64,000 nucleotides of DNA from Candidatus Obscuribacterales bacterium (lineage in GTDB: Bacteria; Cyanobacteriota; Vampirovibrionia; Obscuribacterales; Obscuribacteraceae): positions 124,001 through 188,000 of the forward strand of contig JAKFVU010000034.1 of the NCBI GenBank assembly GCA_021732025.1. The letters run 5' to 3'. A program made the translations under genes and the position numbers. Of this stretch, positions 17,959-26,996 are shown piece after piece (position 1 is the first letter of the stretch; each line of letters opens with the position of its first letter). The notes below the pieces were generated by a model that was not told the origin of the DNA, searched no databases, and was given only the letters and a program-made list of their open reading frames with translations.

Positions 17959-19603
17959 AGGCGATTTGGCCGATGTCAGCCTACCGGGCTTACTGCAATG
18001 CCTTGCCACCGAATCCAACAAGAGCTTCCGGGTGCAACTGGTAAGTGGTCCGCAGAAGGGCGAACTAATCGTCTGCGAAGGCGAGATTTTGGCCGCTAAT
18101 TTTGGTCTGTTAGAAGGCAACGATGCCCTAACTGAATTTCTTTTTTGGGGAGAAGGTGCCTTCAAGGTTGAACGCTTTGACCTTGCTGACGATGCCACCT
18201 TTAGTCGCAGCCTCACTATCGCTTTACGGCAGCTCAATAGCTTTGCCGACCAAATTCTCTTTTTGCAAAAAGCAAACGTTGGTTTAAATACCGAAATTGT
18301 TCCGTCGCCTAAATTTGGCACGCAAGAATGGCAAGAGGCTTTGCAGAAATTGCCTCTTTATAAAGAAGATTATGTTGTCCTCGGTTGGGTCACCGATGGC
18401 CGCACCATGCGCCAAGCCATGCGTGAATTCAACTTTGATGTAGTGCAGGCCACAAGTTCACTTTTTCGCCTTTTAAGTACTGGTTCAGTCGATTGTATTA
18501 GGCCGCAGTTAGTAGCTGAGTTAGAAGAGGCTGAAATAAAAGAAGAAGGCGCAGTGACTTCGCTTGTACAAGAACCTGTTGCTGTTGCGGAACCTGTTTC
18601 TGCGCCGGAACCTGTTATTGAAACACCAGTAAAAGAAAAACCGAGCAAGGCGAAAAAGTCTGACTCTACTAGTAGTACCAGTTCTAGCACTACGAATAAT
18701 TCAGTTCCTAAAGAAAAAACTCCTGAACCTGACTTGTTGCCCGAATTTGACATGGTAGAAGAAGCGCCCGCCAGTGCTGAGAAAGTAGCCATTGAAGTTA
18801 GTCAAGCAACTGTAGTACAAGATTTTGCTCCTCCACCAGTACCAGCCGGTTCGGGCATGGGTACTAGTATGGACACTAGTATGGACACTAGTATGGGAAC
18901 TAGTATGGACACTAGTATGGACACTAGTATGGGAACTAGTATGGGCGAAGATGTAATTACCTCTGATAGCCTACCGGCCGTGGGTAGTCCTGAATTTATG
19001 GAGTTAATGACTAAAGCCCAGCATGTTGGAGCAGCAGAAGCTGTCAAAACACCAACAACGGTTCTAGAAAAGCCTAAAGCTGAAGTTATAGAAGCAGAGC
19101 CAGACAAGCGTCCTTTCGATATTCGCCGGACAGACCCACTGCCATTGGTGGCAATTGATATCGAGCGTCTATTCCAAACCAGTTTTCATGTCGCCCCTTT
19201 CGGTCAGGTAGCGCTCAATAACAATGCTCTTGACGACGATATGAAGAAAATCGTATCGGCCTTTAAGTCAGGTAAAACATTTATCAATGTTGCTACTGAC
19301 GGTGGTCATGGACATGACCCAGCTCAAATATTACATACATGTAAGTACGCCTTAGAGCGTGGCTATATCGATCCCCCAGACCAAGTGGTGAGCTTGACGG
19401 CAGATCTTCTACTCGGCCGCGTAGAGCTAGAACAGTACCTATTGCAGCGTCGACGCCTCAATGGTGACGAATTGCGAGATGTTACTGAGATGGCCAAGCA
19501 AAAGGGTATTAAGCTCGTTGAGCTCTTAGTTAAAATGGGCTTCATGACCGATTCTGACTGGGATCGCCTCAATCAAGAAAAAGAAAGGTTTGCACCTCGC
19601 TAA
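17951..19603 (+). CDS. DUF4388 (PATAN) domain protein with TSM repeats
   Basis: The protein has 550 residues; the ATG is preceded by AAGGG nine bases upstream. Residues 1-75 form a DUF4388/PATAN domain (IEGDLADVSLPGLLQCLA; GELIVCEGEILAANFG; GAFKVERFD), here at the very N-terminus. Residues ~120-185 (WQEALQKLPLYKEDYVVLGW onward) look like a small winged-helix domain often found after PATAN. A ~200-residue disordered linker follows, rich in Glu/Pro/Ser, with a run of TSMD/TSMG repeats at ~302-330. The C-terminal ~150 residues (VALNNNALDDDMKKIVSAF; DELRDVTEMAKQKGIKLVEL) are helical and unassigned. A cytoplasmic signalling adaptor is the best guess. Confidence 0.8.
   Translation: MIEGDLADVSLPGLLQCLATESNKSFRVQLVSGPQKGELIVCEGEILAANFGLLEGNDALTEFLFWGEGAFKVERFDLADDATFSRSLTIALRQLNSFADQILFLQKANVGLNTEIVPSPKFGTQEWQEALQKLPLYKEDYVVLGWVTDGRTMRQAMREFNFDVVQATSSLFRLLSTGSVDCIRPQLVAELEEAEIKEEGAVTSLVQEPVAVAEPVSAPEPVIETPVKEKPSKAKKSDSTSSTSSSTTNNSVPKEKTPEPDLLPEFDMVEEAPASAEKVAIEVSQATVVQDFAPPPVPAGSGMGTSMDTSMDTSMGTSMDTSMDTSMGTSMGEDVITSDSLPAVGSPEFMELMTKAQHVGAAEAVKTPTTVLEKPKAEVIEAEPDKRPFDIRRTDPLPLVAIDIERLFQTSFHVAPFGQVALNNNALDDDMKKIVSAFKSGKTFINVATDGGHGHDPAQILHTCKYALERGYIDPPDQVVSLTADLLLGRVELEQYLLQRRRLNGDELRDVTEMAKQKGIKLVELLVKMGFMTDSDWDRLNQEKERFAPR
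18862..18942 (+). repeat. 12-bp tandem repeat encoding Thr-Ser-Met-(Asp/Gly)
   Basis: About seven units of ACTAGTATGGAC or ACTAGTATGGGA follow one another within the DUF4388 gene. The unit is a multiple of three, so length variation preserves the frame. The near-identity of the copies suggests recent expansion. Confidence 0.85.
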
Positions 19604-19671
19604 ATTTCCTGAAATTAGAGCGCCTATTAGGTAAACTCAGTTTCTGGTAGCTAAATCATAGAAGAGGATAT

Positions 19672-19782
19672 ATGACCGATAAGTACAATCGCCGCGAAAA
19701 GAAGACTCGCCGCAAAGCTAAAGTGAACAGAAAGAAAGCAATCGTTAGAGAAAACATTGCTAAGTCCCAGTCTGGTAAATAG
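19672..19782 (+). CDS. 36-residue highly basic small protein
   Basis: ATG 19672 is preceded by AGAGGATAT, a good Shine-Dalgarno sequence, and the frame runs to TAG at 19780-19782. The protein begins MTDKYNRREKKTRRKAKVNR, and roughly 40 percent of residues are Lys or Arg. The composition is that of a small ribosome- or nucleic-acid-binding protein. It lies 68 nt after the DUF4388 gene and 12 nt before trpS, so co-transcription with trpS is likely. I know no named family for it; conservation in relatives would confirm it. Confidence 0.65.
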   Translation: MTDKYNRREKKTRRKAKVNRKKAIVRENIAKSQSGK

Positions 19783-19794
19783 TAAGAATTCAAG

Positions 19795-20811
19795 ATGACA
19801 GCAAAGCGAATAATGTCGGGTATGCGCCCTACAGGGCGTCTTCACCTGGGACACTATTTTGGCGCACTCTCAAACTGGATACAGTTTCAGAACCGCTATG
19901 AATCCTATTTCTCAATCGTTGATTGGCACGCTCTGACAACCAAGTTTCAGAATACCAAAGAAGTGCAAGGTCATATCTGGGAGATTGCTCTAGATTGGTT
20001 GTGCGTGGGCATAGATCCCGATGTTTCAACAATATATGTGCAGTCAGCCATACCTGAAATTGCCGAGCTGCATCTCTTGCTGTCGATGATCACGCCCCAT
20101 AATTGGGTCGAACGTGAACCCACCTTGAAAGATATGGTGAAAATGCTCGATTCTGACGAGCATGCTGCTCATGACAAGATCACCTATGGTCTGCTCGGTT
20201 ATCCGGTATTAATGACCGCTGATATTCTCTCTTTCAAGGGTGAGCTTATACCGGTAGGTAAAGATCAAGAATCACATCTTGAGTTTGCTCGCGATGTCGC
20301 TCGTCGCTTTAATCACCTATTTGGCGTTAGCTATTTTCCTGAGCCCAAGCCAGAATTTACTGAAACACCATTGCTGAAAGGCATTGACGGCCAGAAAATG
20401 GGCAAATCTTTCAATAACGATATCAAAATCGCTGATACCGATAGTGATACCGAAATGAAAGTGAAAAAAGCTATTACCGATCGCACTCGTATTGCTAAAA
20501 GCGACCCTGGCCATACCGACCTATGTGAAGTGCCTTGGCCGCTCTACAACGTTTTTGCTAAAGACAAAGATTACCTGGCTCAAGTGAAAACCGAATGTGA
20601 AACGGCTCAAATTGGCTGTGTCGATTGTAAGAAGCGATTGGCCGTTCATATCAATGACTACTTCAGGCCGTTTCGCGAGAAGCGCATAGAGCTGGCGAAA
20701 GATCCAGAAAAAGTGCGCAAGATTATTGAGCACGGCAATTTGAAGGCACGCAAGGTAGCCAGTCAAACGCTTACAGAAGTGCGCGATATCATGGGCATGG
20801 TCAACTGGTAA
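19795..20811 (+). CDS. trpS: tryptophanyl-tRNA synthetase
   Basis: A class I aminoacyl-tRNA synthetase that charges tRNA-Trp. It has 338 residues, normal for bacterial TrpRS. The HIGH-type motif is HLGH within GMRPTGRLHLGHYFGAL (~7-23) and the KMSKS-type loop is KMGKS in GQKMGKSFNN (~200). The conserved ILSFKGELIPVGKDQ segment, which shapes the Trp/ATP pocket, is also present. The ribosome-binding site is weak, suggesting translation is helped by the small gene ending 12 nt upstream. Confidence 0.97.
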   Translation: MTAKRIMSGMRPTGRLHLGHYFGALSNWIQFQNRYESYFSIVDWHALTTKFQNTKEVQGHIWEIALDWLCVGIDPDVSTIYVQSAIPEIAELHLLLSMITPHNWVEREPTLKDMVKMLDSDEHAAHDKITYGLLGYPVLMTADILSFKGELIPVGKDQESHLEFARDVARRFNHLFGVSYFPEPKPEFTETPLLKGIDGQKMGKSFNNDIKIADTDSDTEMKVKKAITDRTRIAKSDPGHTDLCEVPWPLYNVFAKDKDYLAQVKTECETAQIGCVDCKKRLAVHINDYFRPFREKRIELAKDPEKVRKIIEHGNLKARKVASQTLTEVRDIMGMVNW

Positions 20812-20862
20812 TAAATAAAACTGGTAACAGCCATTCTAAGCAGCAATAATATTGAGCGCTTC

Positions 20863-22095
20863 TTGGTCCTGGCACTTACCGTTTGTTTGTGCTTTACCCA
20901 GACAGGCTCTTGGATCTGCTTGATTGGCCTGCTGCTCGTGGCATTAGTAGATAAGGCTCGACTCGAGCGCTTTGTCGCTTTGAAAACAGCACCACTTCTA
21001 TTGCCCATCGCTCTTTATGCATTGGCAGTGGTTGCCTCAGGTTTGTTTGCTCCGTCTGGGTCTTTTTCAGAAGGATGGAAAGCTTTTGTATCGCTGCGGG
21101 GAATTCTTGTAGCCTATTTGGTGGCTTACCAACTTTTTGCTTATGATCAGCGCTCATCTTCACCTGCAAGTGGCCGTACCGCTCCGGCTCTAAGTTGCCT
21201 CTTGTTATGTGGCGCGGTGTCAGGAGTTTTTGGCTTAATTCAACAGGTCTTCAATTTTCACCCTTTTACATATCCTTTTTTGCAGGCTACGGGCTTTCTC
21301 AACGAACCCATGTCTTTTGCCGGTCTCATGCAACTGACCAGCTTCTTAGCGCTTGGTTTTCTCGTTCAAGGTGGCTATAAGCAACTGCCTCTATTGGCTG
21401 GTAAGTATTCATTTATAGCGGTTGTGCTAGCCAATTTTCTTGGCCTAGTTTTCGCCAGCGAACGTAGCGCGTGGTTGGGCATGATCTTCGCCCTGTTATC
21501 AGTTTGTTTTTATATATCGCCCCGAAGATTTTTGGAAGGTATAGTTGCACTCTCACTTCTCGCTACATTGGCCTGGTTCACTGTGCCGGTTGTACAAACC
21601 CGTTTGAGCCCCTTGCTTAATGCCCAAAGTGATGTCGGTGTCTCTGCTCGCGTCAGCATTTGGTCAAAGGCCTGGCATCTTTTTGAGGAGCACCCTTTAG
21701 TTGGGGTCGGGGTCTTGCATTTTCCCCGCATTGATTTGCCTGAGGCTATTGTGCCAGGTCATTCTAAAGACTTGAATCATGCTCACAGCAACTATCTGCA
21801 AATATTGTCGACCACAGGAATCTTTGGCTTCGCTAGTTTTTTAGTACTATTGGCGACGACTCTGCTTACTTCTTACCGCCAAGCACGCCAGGCCGATAAG
21901 TTTTATGGCTCCATTGGTTTGGGCCTTCTCGGCGCCATGCTTTCACTATCTGTGGCCGGTCTCTTTGAATATAACTTTGGTAGTGGCCAAGTCAAATTGA
22001 TTCAATGGTTCTTGCTTGCCCTATTGCTTAGGCCCATACCTGAGGCTAAACGCGAAGATCAAGCCAACCCTTTGATTGATAGCGCCAAGCAATAA
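20863..22095 (+). CDS. O-antigen ligase/polymerase-like polytopic membrane protein
   Basis: The protein has about 410 residues and ~10-12 predicted transmembrane segments. The Wzy_C/WaaL pattern is visible: a membrane segment ending in SERSAWLGM, a periplasmic loop (~235-310) carrying GVSARVSIWSKAWHLFEEHP and HAHSNYLQILSTTGIFG, then further helices. Such proteins ligate or polymerise glycans on the outer face of the inner membrane. The start is uncertain: the only canonical in-frame start is TTG 20863, with a poor ribosome-binding site, but the frame is open back to 20815 and the extra residues look natural, so a rarer initiator upstream is possible. Its 3' end overlaps the convergent MATE gene by 50 nt. 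Confidence 0.8.
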   Translation: MVLALTVCLCFTQTGSWICLIGLLLVALVDKARLERFVALKTAPLLLPIALYALAVVASGLFAPSGSFSEGWKAFVSLRGILVAYLVAYQLFAYDQRSSSPASGRTAPALSCLLLCGAVSGVFGLIQQVFNFHPFTYPFLQATGFLNEPMSFAGLMQLTSFLALGFLVQGGYKQLPLLAGKYSFIAVVLANFLGLVFASERSAWLGMIFALLSVCFYISPRRFLEGIVALSLLATLAWFTVPVVQTRLSPLLNAQSDVGVSARVSIWSKAWHLFEEHPLVGVGVLHFPRIDLPEAIVPGHSKDLNHAHSNYLQILSTTGIFGFASFLVLLATTLLTSYRQARQADKFYGSIGLGLLGAMLSLSVAGLFEYNFGSGQVKLIQWFLLALLLRPIPEAKREDQANPLIDSAKQ

Positions 22096-23437
22096 GAAAG
22101 CCTTGAATGAATATCGAAAATACCATGGCCGACCAAACACCATTTGGCCCCATATGTAGTGCTATGGCTAAAATGTAGGCAATAGGAATGCGAATCAACC
22201 AATTGCAAATAAGAGTGAACCACATCGGGGTTTTGGTATCACCGGCCCCTTGCAGCGCACCTGTCAACACCATGCCTAGGGCGAGAAATGGCTCGGCCAC
22301 TGAGTTTATGCGCAGATAATCGGCTGTGTAAATGATTGTGCCCGCCTCGTCACTCATGGCCCGAGCAATTGGGGTAGCGGCAAAGTAGAGCACGACACCG
22401 AGCACTACCATCGACCAGATACCAATCCAAGTTACGCGCCAACCGGCTTCGAAGGCTCTATCTATTTCGCCGGCACCAAGATTTTGACCGACAATTGAAG
22501 CAACTGATAAGCTCAGGGCCATAAGCGGCATAAATATAAACGATTCAACACGCATGCCAATCGTCCAAGATGCAAGCGCACTGACTGAATTAGGGCATTT
22601 CGCCAAGATGAAAAAGATGACGAATACCGAGAGCGACCAGGCCAAACGTTGTAGTGCCGAGGGAATGCCTATGCGGGCAATGCGCATAATTTCGTGTTTG
22701 TCGAATGGATAAATGCCTTTGAGGCTATCTTTTAGAGGTGAGCGAGAAATGGCGATTATGGCCAATATTGCTCCAACAGTGCTCGCCAATAATGCTGCAT
22801 AAGCAATACCAAGCACACCTAAATTAGGTACGGGCCAGCCATAGATGACTGTGAGTAAATCGCCAGTGATATTTATGGCAGTCATCACTGAGACTATATA
22901 CAGTGGCGTTTTACTGTCGCCAATGGCTCTGAATGCGGCATTGGCAATGGCTGTAAAACTAAAGGGGATGAGCATAAAGCTGTAGGCGATTAAGTATTGC
23001 CGACCGGGAATTAAGACGTCATCTGAGGGTGTGAAGAACGGCAGAACATAGTGGCCTAGTAGTGTTGCTGTTGTGGTCATACCAAGGCCGAGGATAATGG
23101 AGAGGGCAAAAGATTGTCCGGTGGCATGGAGCATGGCCGCTTTGTCGTTGGCGCCAAAAGCGCGAGAGACAATTGCCGTAGAGCCCACACCAACAGAAAG
23201 AATAAAGAGCAAAAAGAGAAAGAGTACGTGTTCAGCTAAACCTACTGCAGCCTGTATGTTCGAGCCGAGAAAGCGCGCTACATATACATCACAAATTCCT
23301 ACAAATGAATTGGCAACAGTTGTGAGCAGCAGTGGCCAGCTCATGATCCAGATAGCGCGCCAAAGATTACCCGTTATCAGCGGTTGCTTTTGCTTTTCCT
23401 CTATCTGTGAATCTACATCTTTTGGCTGAGTGGTCAC
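22046..23437 (-). CDS. MATE-family multidrug/metabolite exporter
   Basis: The protein has 463 residues and ~12 transmembrane helices in two related halves, the MATE hallmark. After a short polar N-terminus the first helix region reads WRAIWIMSWPLLLTTVANSF, and GLAEHVLFLFLLFILSVGVG follows. The second half repeats the pattern (AWSLSVFVIFFILAKC; LGAGEIDRAFEAGWR). These transporters expel organic cations or other small molecules using a Na+ or H+ gradient. The GTG start shares one base with the stop of the racemase gene upstream (TAGTG), indicating translational coupling. The 3' end overlaps the O-antigen-ligase-like gene on the opposite strand. Confidence 0.93.
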   Translation of the reverse strand: MTTQPKDVDSQIEEKQKQPLITGNLWRAIWIMSWPLLLTTVANSFVGICDVYVARFLGSNIQAAVGLAEHVLFLFLLFILSVGVGSTAIVSRAFGANDKAAMLHATGQSFALSIILGLGMTTTATLLGHYVLPFFTPSDDVLIPGRQYLIAYSFMLIPFSFTAIANAAFRAIGDSKTPLYIVSVMTAINITGDLLTVIYGWPVPNLGVLGIAYAALLASTVGAILAIIAISRSPLKDSLKGIYPFDKHEIMRIARIGIPSALQRLAWSLSVFVIFFILAKCPNSVSALASWTIGMRVESFIFMPLMALSLSVASIVGQNLGAGEIDRAFEAGWRVTWIGIWSMVVLGVVLYFAATPIARAMSDEAGTIIYTADYLRINSVAEPFLALGMVLTGALQGAGDTKTPMWFTLICNWLIRIPIAYILAIALHMGPNGVWSAMVFSIFIQGFLIAWRYQSKGWLDLRV

Positions 23438-24162
23438 TATTTTCTCTTATTGATTTTGGCTAGTGACCCTTTCTTCATCGCTGTCAGCAAAGCCGCTTTA
23501 GCCAATAGTCTAGTTGAATCAAGCACCGGTAAGACCGAATCGTGTTGTTCAATTAATAGAGGAATTTCAGTGCAGCCCAAAATTACACCATCGCAGCCTC
23601 GACGCTTTAATACATCTATTACTTCTTGCATGATTCGTCGCGAAGTTTCATTAAAGTTGCCGTTAACAAGTTCGTCAAAGATAATGCGATTGATTTCTTT
23701 TTTGTCGCTGTCTGATGGTGTCTCCCAGGCAATATCTATTGCTTCTAACTTGAGTGGATAAACAGGTCCTTCCATCAAGTAGCGAGTGCCGAGCACACCA
23801 ACTTTTGTCATGCCTTTTTGCTTAGCTTCGCCTGCCACCACTTCGGCAATATGCAACCAGGGTACTGGTGAACTAGCGACAGTGGTATCAAATGCTTGAT
23901 GAATTGTATTGTCGGGACAAATAATAAAATCAGCACCCATGCTGGCTAAACGCACAGATGAGTCAATCATTAGTTGGGCAACACCTTGCCAGCCACCTTT
24001 GCCTTCTAGAGTTTCCATATAACGACCCAATGGGTGATTATGGAGACTGACTTCAGGGTGCCAATGGCGCCCCATTATAGACTGGGCTTCGCTGCAAATG
24101 GTGCGGTAGCAAAGAGATGCGCCTTCAGCGCTACAGGCAGCAATACCAATGTGTTTTGTCAT
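23437..24162 (-). CDS. aspartate/glutamate racemase family protein
   Basis: The protein has 241 residues. The two catalytic cysteines of the Asp/Glu racemase superfamily are visible: one in FIICPDNTIH (~80) and one in GVILGCTEIPLLI (~195). The N-terminus, IGIAACSAEGASLCYRTIC, is the expected first strand and loop. The family interconverts L- and D-aspartate or glutamate, supplying D-amino acids for the cell wall or other uses; the substrate cannot be read from sequence. Its stop overlaps the start of the MATE exporter by one base, so the pair may act on a related compound. It starts 7 nt after the stop of the upstream 737-residue gene. Confidence 0.88.
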   Translation of the reverse strand: MTKHIGIAACSAEGASLCYRTICSEAQSIMGRHWHPEVSLHNHPLGRYMETLEGKGGWQGVAQLMIDSSVRLASMGADFIICPDNTIHQAFDTTVASSPVPWLHIAEVVAGEAKQKGMTKVGVLGTRYLMEGPVYPLKLEAIDIAWETPSDSDKKEINRIIFDELVNGNFNETSRRIMQEVIDVLKRRGCDGVILGCTEIPLLIEQHDSVLPVLDSTRLLAKAALLTAMKKGSLAKINKRK

Positions 24163-24169
24163 TTTCTAT

Positions 24170-26383
24170 TTAATAGTCGGCGAATGGATCATCATCGCTC
24201 ATTCTAGACGAATTGTCGGCGCGTTTCGTTCTTTCGATTAAACCTTGCGCCCTGGCTCGTTTCAAAACTGCATCTACCATTGGCTTAACTGCCTTAAGGT
24301 CAGGATTGCCTTTGGCGTCAAATTTTCCTTCTACCAATGCTGTCATCATCTGCACTTCTTTGGGTGAGAAGCCCTGAGTAAATTGCTCAAGAATATCTTT
24401 CTCTTTGGCAGTAAATTTGTCGCCGCGCATGGCATCTTGGCGCTTAACTTCAACATCGACGTTAACTTCGCGATGTCCATTTGTATCTTCTTCAACTTCA
24501 CTTTTTCCGCGCTTAATAGCCTCGTTCTCAGCGTTGTAGGCTTCTTCTACTCGCTCTTTGCCGCCCCGTATGGCCTCTAGTGTTTCGTTGCCCTGACCGC
24601 GCCTACTGACTGAGGGATAGTCGATGACCACAAGCTCACCAGTTGATTTGCTGACGCCAACTTGTCCTTCAATGCCTGAGCCGACATCGGTGATTTCTAG
24701 ACCTTTTGATTCGAGTTTTTGAGTGAGAGCATCTACTAAGTCGGGTGAGTAGCGCTTGCCTACCATGGCTAGTTCTTGCACATACAAATTTGCCGTGCCA
24801 GAGAACCCGCTACCAGCTAGTTCTACTTCATGAACTTTGCCATAAATCTTGGCGTCTCCAGGGCGTTTGCCCCAAATTGGCTCCCAGCCGCCTTCGGCTA
24901 TGGTTACTTTTAGTGCACCACCCTCAGGAAATTGAGCACTGGGTGCAAGCTCTAAGACTGCCGGCGAATCGTTGCCATGACCAAGGCTTTTGATTACAGT
25001 CTGATTTTTTAAGACCCGATCACCTTTGACAAATTGTGCTACTTCACTCAGGCCCATTTGTTCTAAGACGGTTGAGGCCTTATCTAGGGCAGGTTTGGCC
25101 TTAACTATCTCAGCAGTTTTTATGGCTGTTTTGTCCGCTGCTTCTTGTCTTACTGAGGCTGTAGCGCGATCATAGGCTTCATCGGAGAATTGAGAGTTTC
25201 CCTTTTTACTGCTATCTCTACTGATTTCTCTGCTGCCTTTAGTTCCTTTGCCAATTTGCATGCCACCGCCCTCGATGGCGCTGTGACTGACACTAAGGGT
25301 GCGGTTCTCTAAATGTGTAGGACGGCCCAGCTCAGCTAGAGTCGACTGCATAGCTCGGTTTCCTAAACTACCATTGCTGTGAGCATAACTGGGTTCTAGT
25401 TTTGGTACTTGCAAAAGTGGATTGATAGAAGCCATAAACTGATCAAAGCGCTGATAACTTGAGCCAATCTTTTGCTGGATGCTTTCTCTTATAGCCTCAA
25501 AGGCAGGTCTGGAAGATTTGGCAGATATTGTCGCTGAGCTTTCTGGTGATTGAGGACTTTCTACTCTCTCTACTCTTTCTACTTTTGCAATTTCTCCCTT
25601 GAAATTTTCAGCTTTGCCAGCTGGCATCAAGCCACCCAGGGCACCGCCAACAAGAAACATTGAATAGGCAGCCTCAGCACGTTCTTGATTGGTGGCGCTG
25701 CGCCCTTCGATTATTCGTGCATGGGTCTCAGCACTAATCACCCCAGTGGGAATGCCGGCCACTGCTGCACCAAAGGCATTGTTGGTCAGTAATATGCCGA
25801 GCAAGGGCTTTTCTGCAGCTAGCCCCATTCCTAGTTGTCTCAGGCCTAAGGTACCAGTGGTGAGCGAAGCAAAAGTAATGGCGCCGACAGTGCCGTTTTT
25901 GAGGCGGGCGCTCAAAAATTCGCTATTGCTCAGCTGCAAATCGGTTTGTCCATGTTTCGCTTGCAGAGGAGTGAAAATTGCCTCTGTGCCAAAACCGGCT
26001 ACCGCTGTTTCTGCTACTAATAAACTCTTGCTTCCGAATAATTTGCTCGCACCTTCTACACCGGCTTTAACTTCAGCAGTTAGGCCAGCAGCACCAAAGG
26101 CTTTGTGAGTAACGGCATAGGCCGCAATGAAGGGCACTAATTTTCCAGCTGAGCCGAACTGTTGGCCATACCAGGCGGCTGAATTGAATTCAGCTTTCAG
26201 CGGTGCTTCCATAAAGGTGACGTTGCTTGCCAGCTTAGTACCGGCAGCCTGATCTACTATCTGGGCTACCCCCTTGATGGGTGCCTGTAGTCCTTCATAG
26301 GCGGCAGTCTGCAAGAAAGACCCAACCATACCGTTGGTCTCAGGGCTAGCGGCCTTGGCTTCTTGATTGCGTTCAATGGGCAA
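24170..26383 (-). CDS. 737-residue protein of unknown function
   Basis: Starts at TTG 26383 with GAGGATAACCC upstream. The N-terminal ~240 residues contain several Ala/Gly-rich hydrophobic stretches (PFIAAYAVTHKAFGAAGL; LVGGALGGLMPAG) that could be membrane-interacting helices. Residues ~280-430 are polar and disordered. Residues ~440-600 form a compact domain with GGALKVTI early and GELVVIDYPSV late, vaguely like the beta-sheet and metal-loop strands of kinase-like folds. The tail is charged, with a helical segment (KEKDILEQFTQGFSPKEVQ) and an acidic end. I cannot assign a function. It may be translated with the racemase gene 7 nt downstream. Confidence 0.6.
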   Translation of the reverse strand: MPIERNQEAKAASPETNGMVGSFLQTAAYEGLQAPIKGVAQIVDQAAGTKLASNVTFMEAPLKAEFNSAAWYGQQFGSAGKLVPFIAAYAVTHKAFGAAGLTAEVKAGVEGASKLFGSKSLLVAETAVAGFGTEAIFTPLQAKHGQTDLQLSNSEFLSARLKNGTVGAITFASLTTGTLGLRQLGMGLAAEKPLLGILLTNNAFGAAVAGIPTGVISAETHARIIEGRSATNQERAEAAYSMFLVGGALGGLMPAGKAENFKGEIAKVERVERVESPQSPESSATISAKSSRPAFEAIRESIQQKIGSSYQRFDQFMASINPLLQVPKLEPSYAHSNGSLGNRAMQSTLAELGRPTHLENRTLSVSHSAIEGGGMQIGKGTKGSREISRDSSKKGNSQFSDEAYDRATASVRQEAADKTAIKTAEIVKAKPALDKASTVLEQMGLSEVAQFVKGDRVLKNQTVIKSLGHGNDSPAVLELAPSAQFPEGGALKVTIAEGGWEPIWGKRPGDAKIYGKVHEVELAGSGFSGTANLYVQELAMVGKRYSPDLVDALTQKLESKGLEITDVGSGIEGQVGVSKSTGELVVIDYPSVSRRGQGNETLEAIRGGKERVEEAYNAENEAIKRGKSEVEEDTNGHREVNVDVEVKRQDAMRGDKFTAKEKDILEQFTQGFSPKEVQMMTALVEGKFDAKGNPDLKAVKPMVDAVLKRARAQGLIERTKRADNSSRMSDDDPFADY

Positions 26384-26449
26384 GGGTTATCCTCGGGCAC
26401 ACCCAAGCTTCATACCCTTTTATCTGACTGATTTATCGCCAAAAAGACT

Positions 26450-26989
26450 TTAATTGGGGTCTTGTAGACTGAGCGATTCTTTAGAAAATGGCTTGCGAGC
26501 GCCGCAATCGATGGCACGTTCTGTGCCTTTTATCGAGCCTTTGATTACTCCGCTAACTACACCATAAGCCATGCCCGAGTAAGAGCCCACGGTGCGGGCA
26601 AAGAGATCGGGCCTGTCACCGCCAGATACATCGTCTGTCATTTGATCGCGCATGCGCAGAGTTTCATGCGAAATGTCCCTGGCAATGCGCACAGGCACAC
26701 CCACGGTCATGCCCATCAAAACCCCACCGACGGCCTTAGGCGCTGCTAAAAAACCTAAAGCAGAGCGATGCTTTAGTGTTGGTTTTGTCACTTCTTTTAC
26801 TGGTTCAGTGGTTTGTTTTGCCGGTTTGGCAGGCTCAGTATCTGGTGTGGTGACGATGCGATAGTCATTGAGATTGACCTCGTCTTCTAATTTTTCAGCT
26901 AGTGCTGGTGCTGCTGCAATTAATGTCATTGCTAGTGTTAGGGCTAGTGTCAGACTAAAACAATAATTGTGGGCGCTCTTTTCTTTCAC
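26450..26989 (-). CDS. small secreted protein of unknown function
   Basis: The protein has 179 residues and starts at GTG 26989 with AGGTG upstream. The N-terminus is a signal peptide: basic MKEKSAHNY, a hydrophobic core, and a likely signal peptidase I site after APALAEK (~31). The mature protein has a Thr/Pro/Lys linker (~50-72) and a Gly/Val-rich region (GFLAAPKAVGGVLMGMTVG; YSGMAYGVVSGVIKGSIKG) that may associate with membrane. No family recognised. It lies 7 nt downstream of the decarboxylase gene, so the two are probably co-transcribed. Confidence 0.65.
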   Translation of the reverse strand: MKEKSAHNYCFSLTLALTLAMTLIAAAPALAEKLEDEVNLNDYRIVTTPDTEPAKPAKQTTEPVKEVTKPTLKHRSALGFLAAPKAVGGVLMGMTVGVPVRIARDISHETLRMRDQMTDDVSGGDRPDLFARTVGSYSGMAYGVVSGVIKGSIKGTERAIDCGARKPFSKESLSLQDPN

Positions 26990-26996
26990 TTCACAC

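Noticed and set aside
18862..18942. Possible CRISPR or regulatory repeat
   Set aside because: A 12-bp unit without spacers, in frame within the DUF4388 gene.
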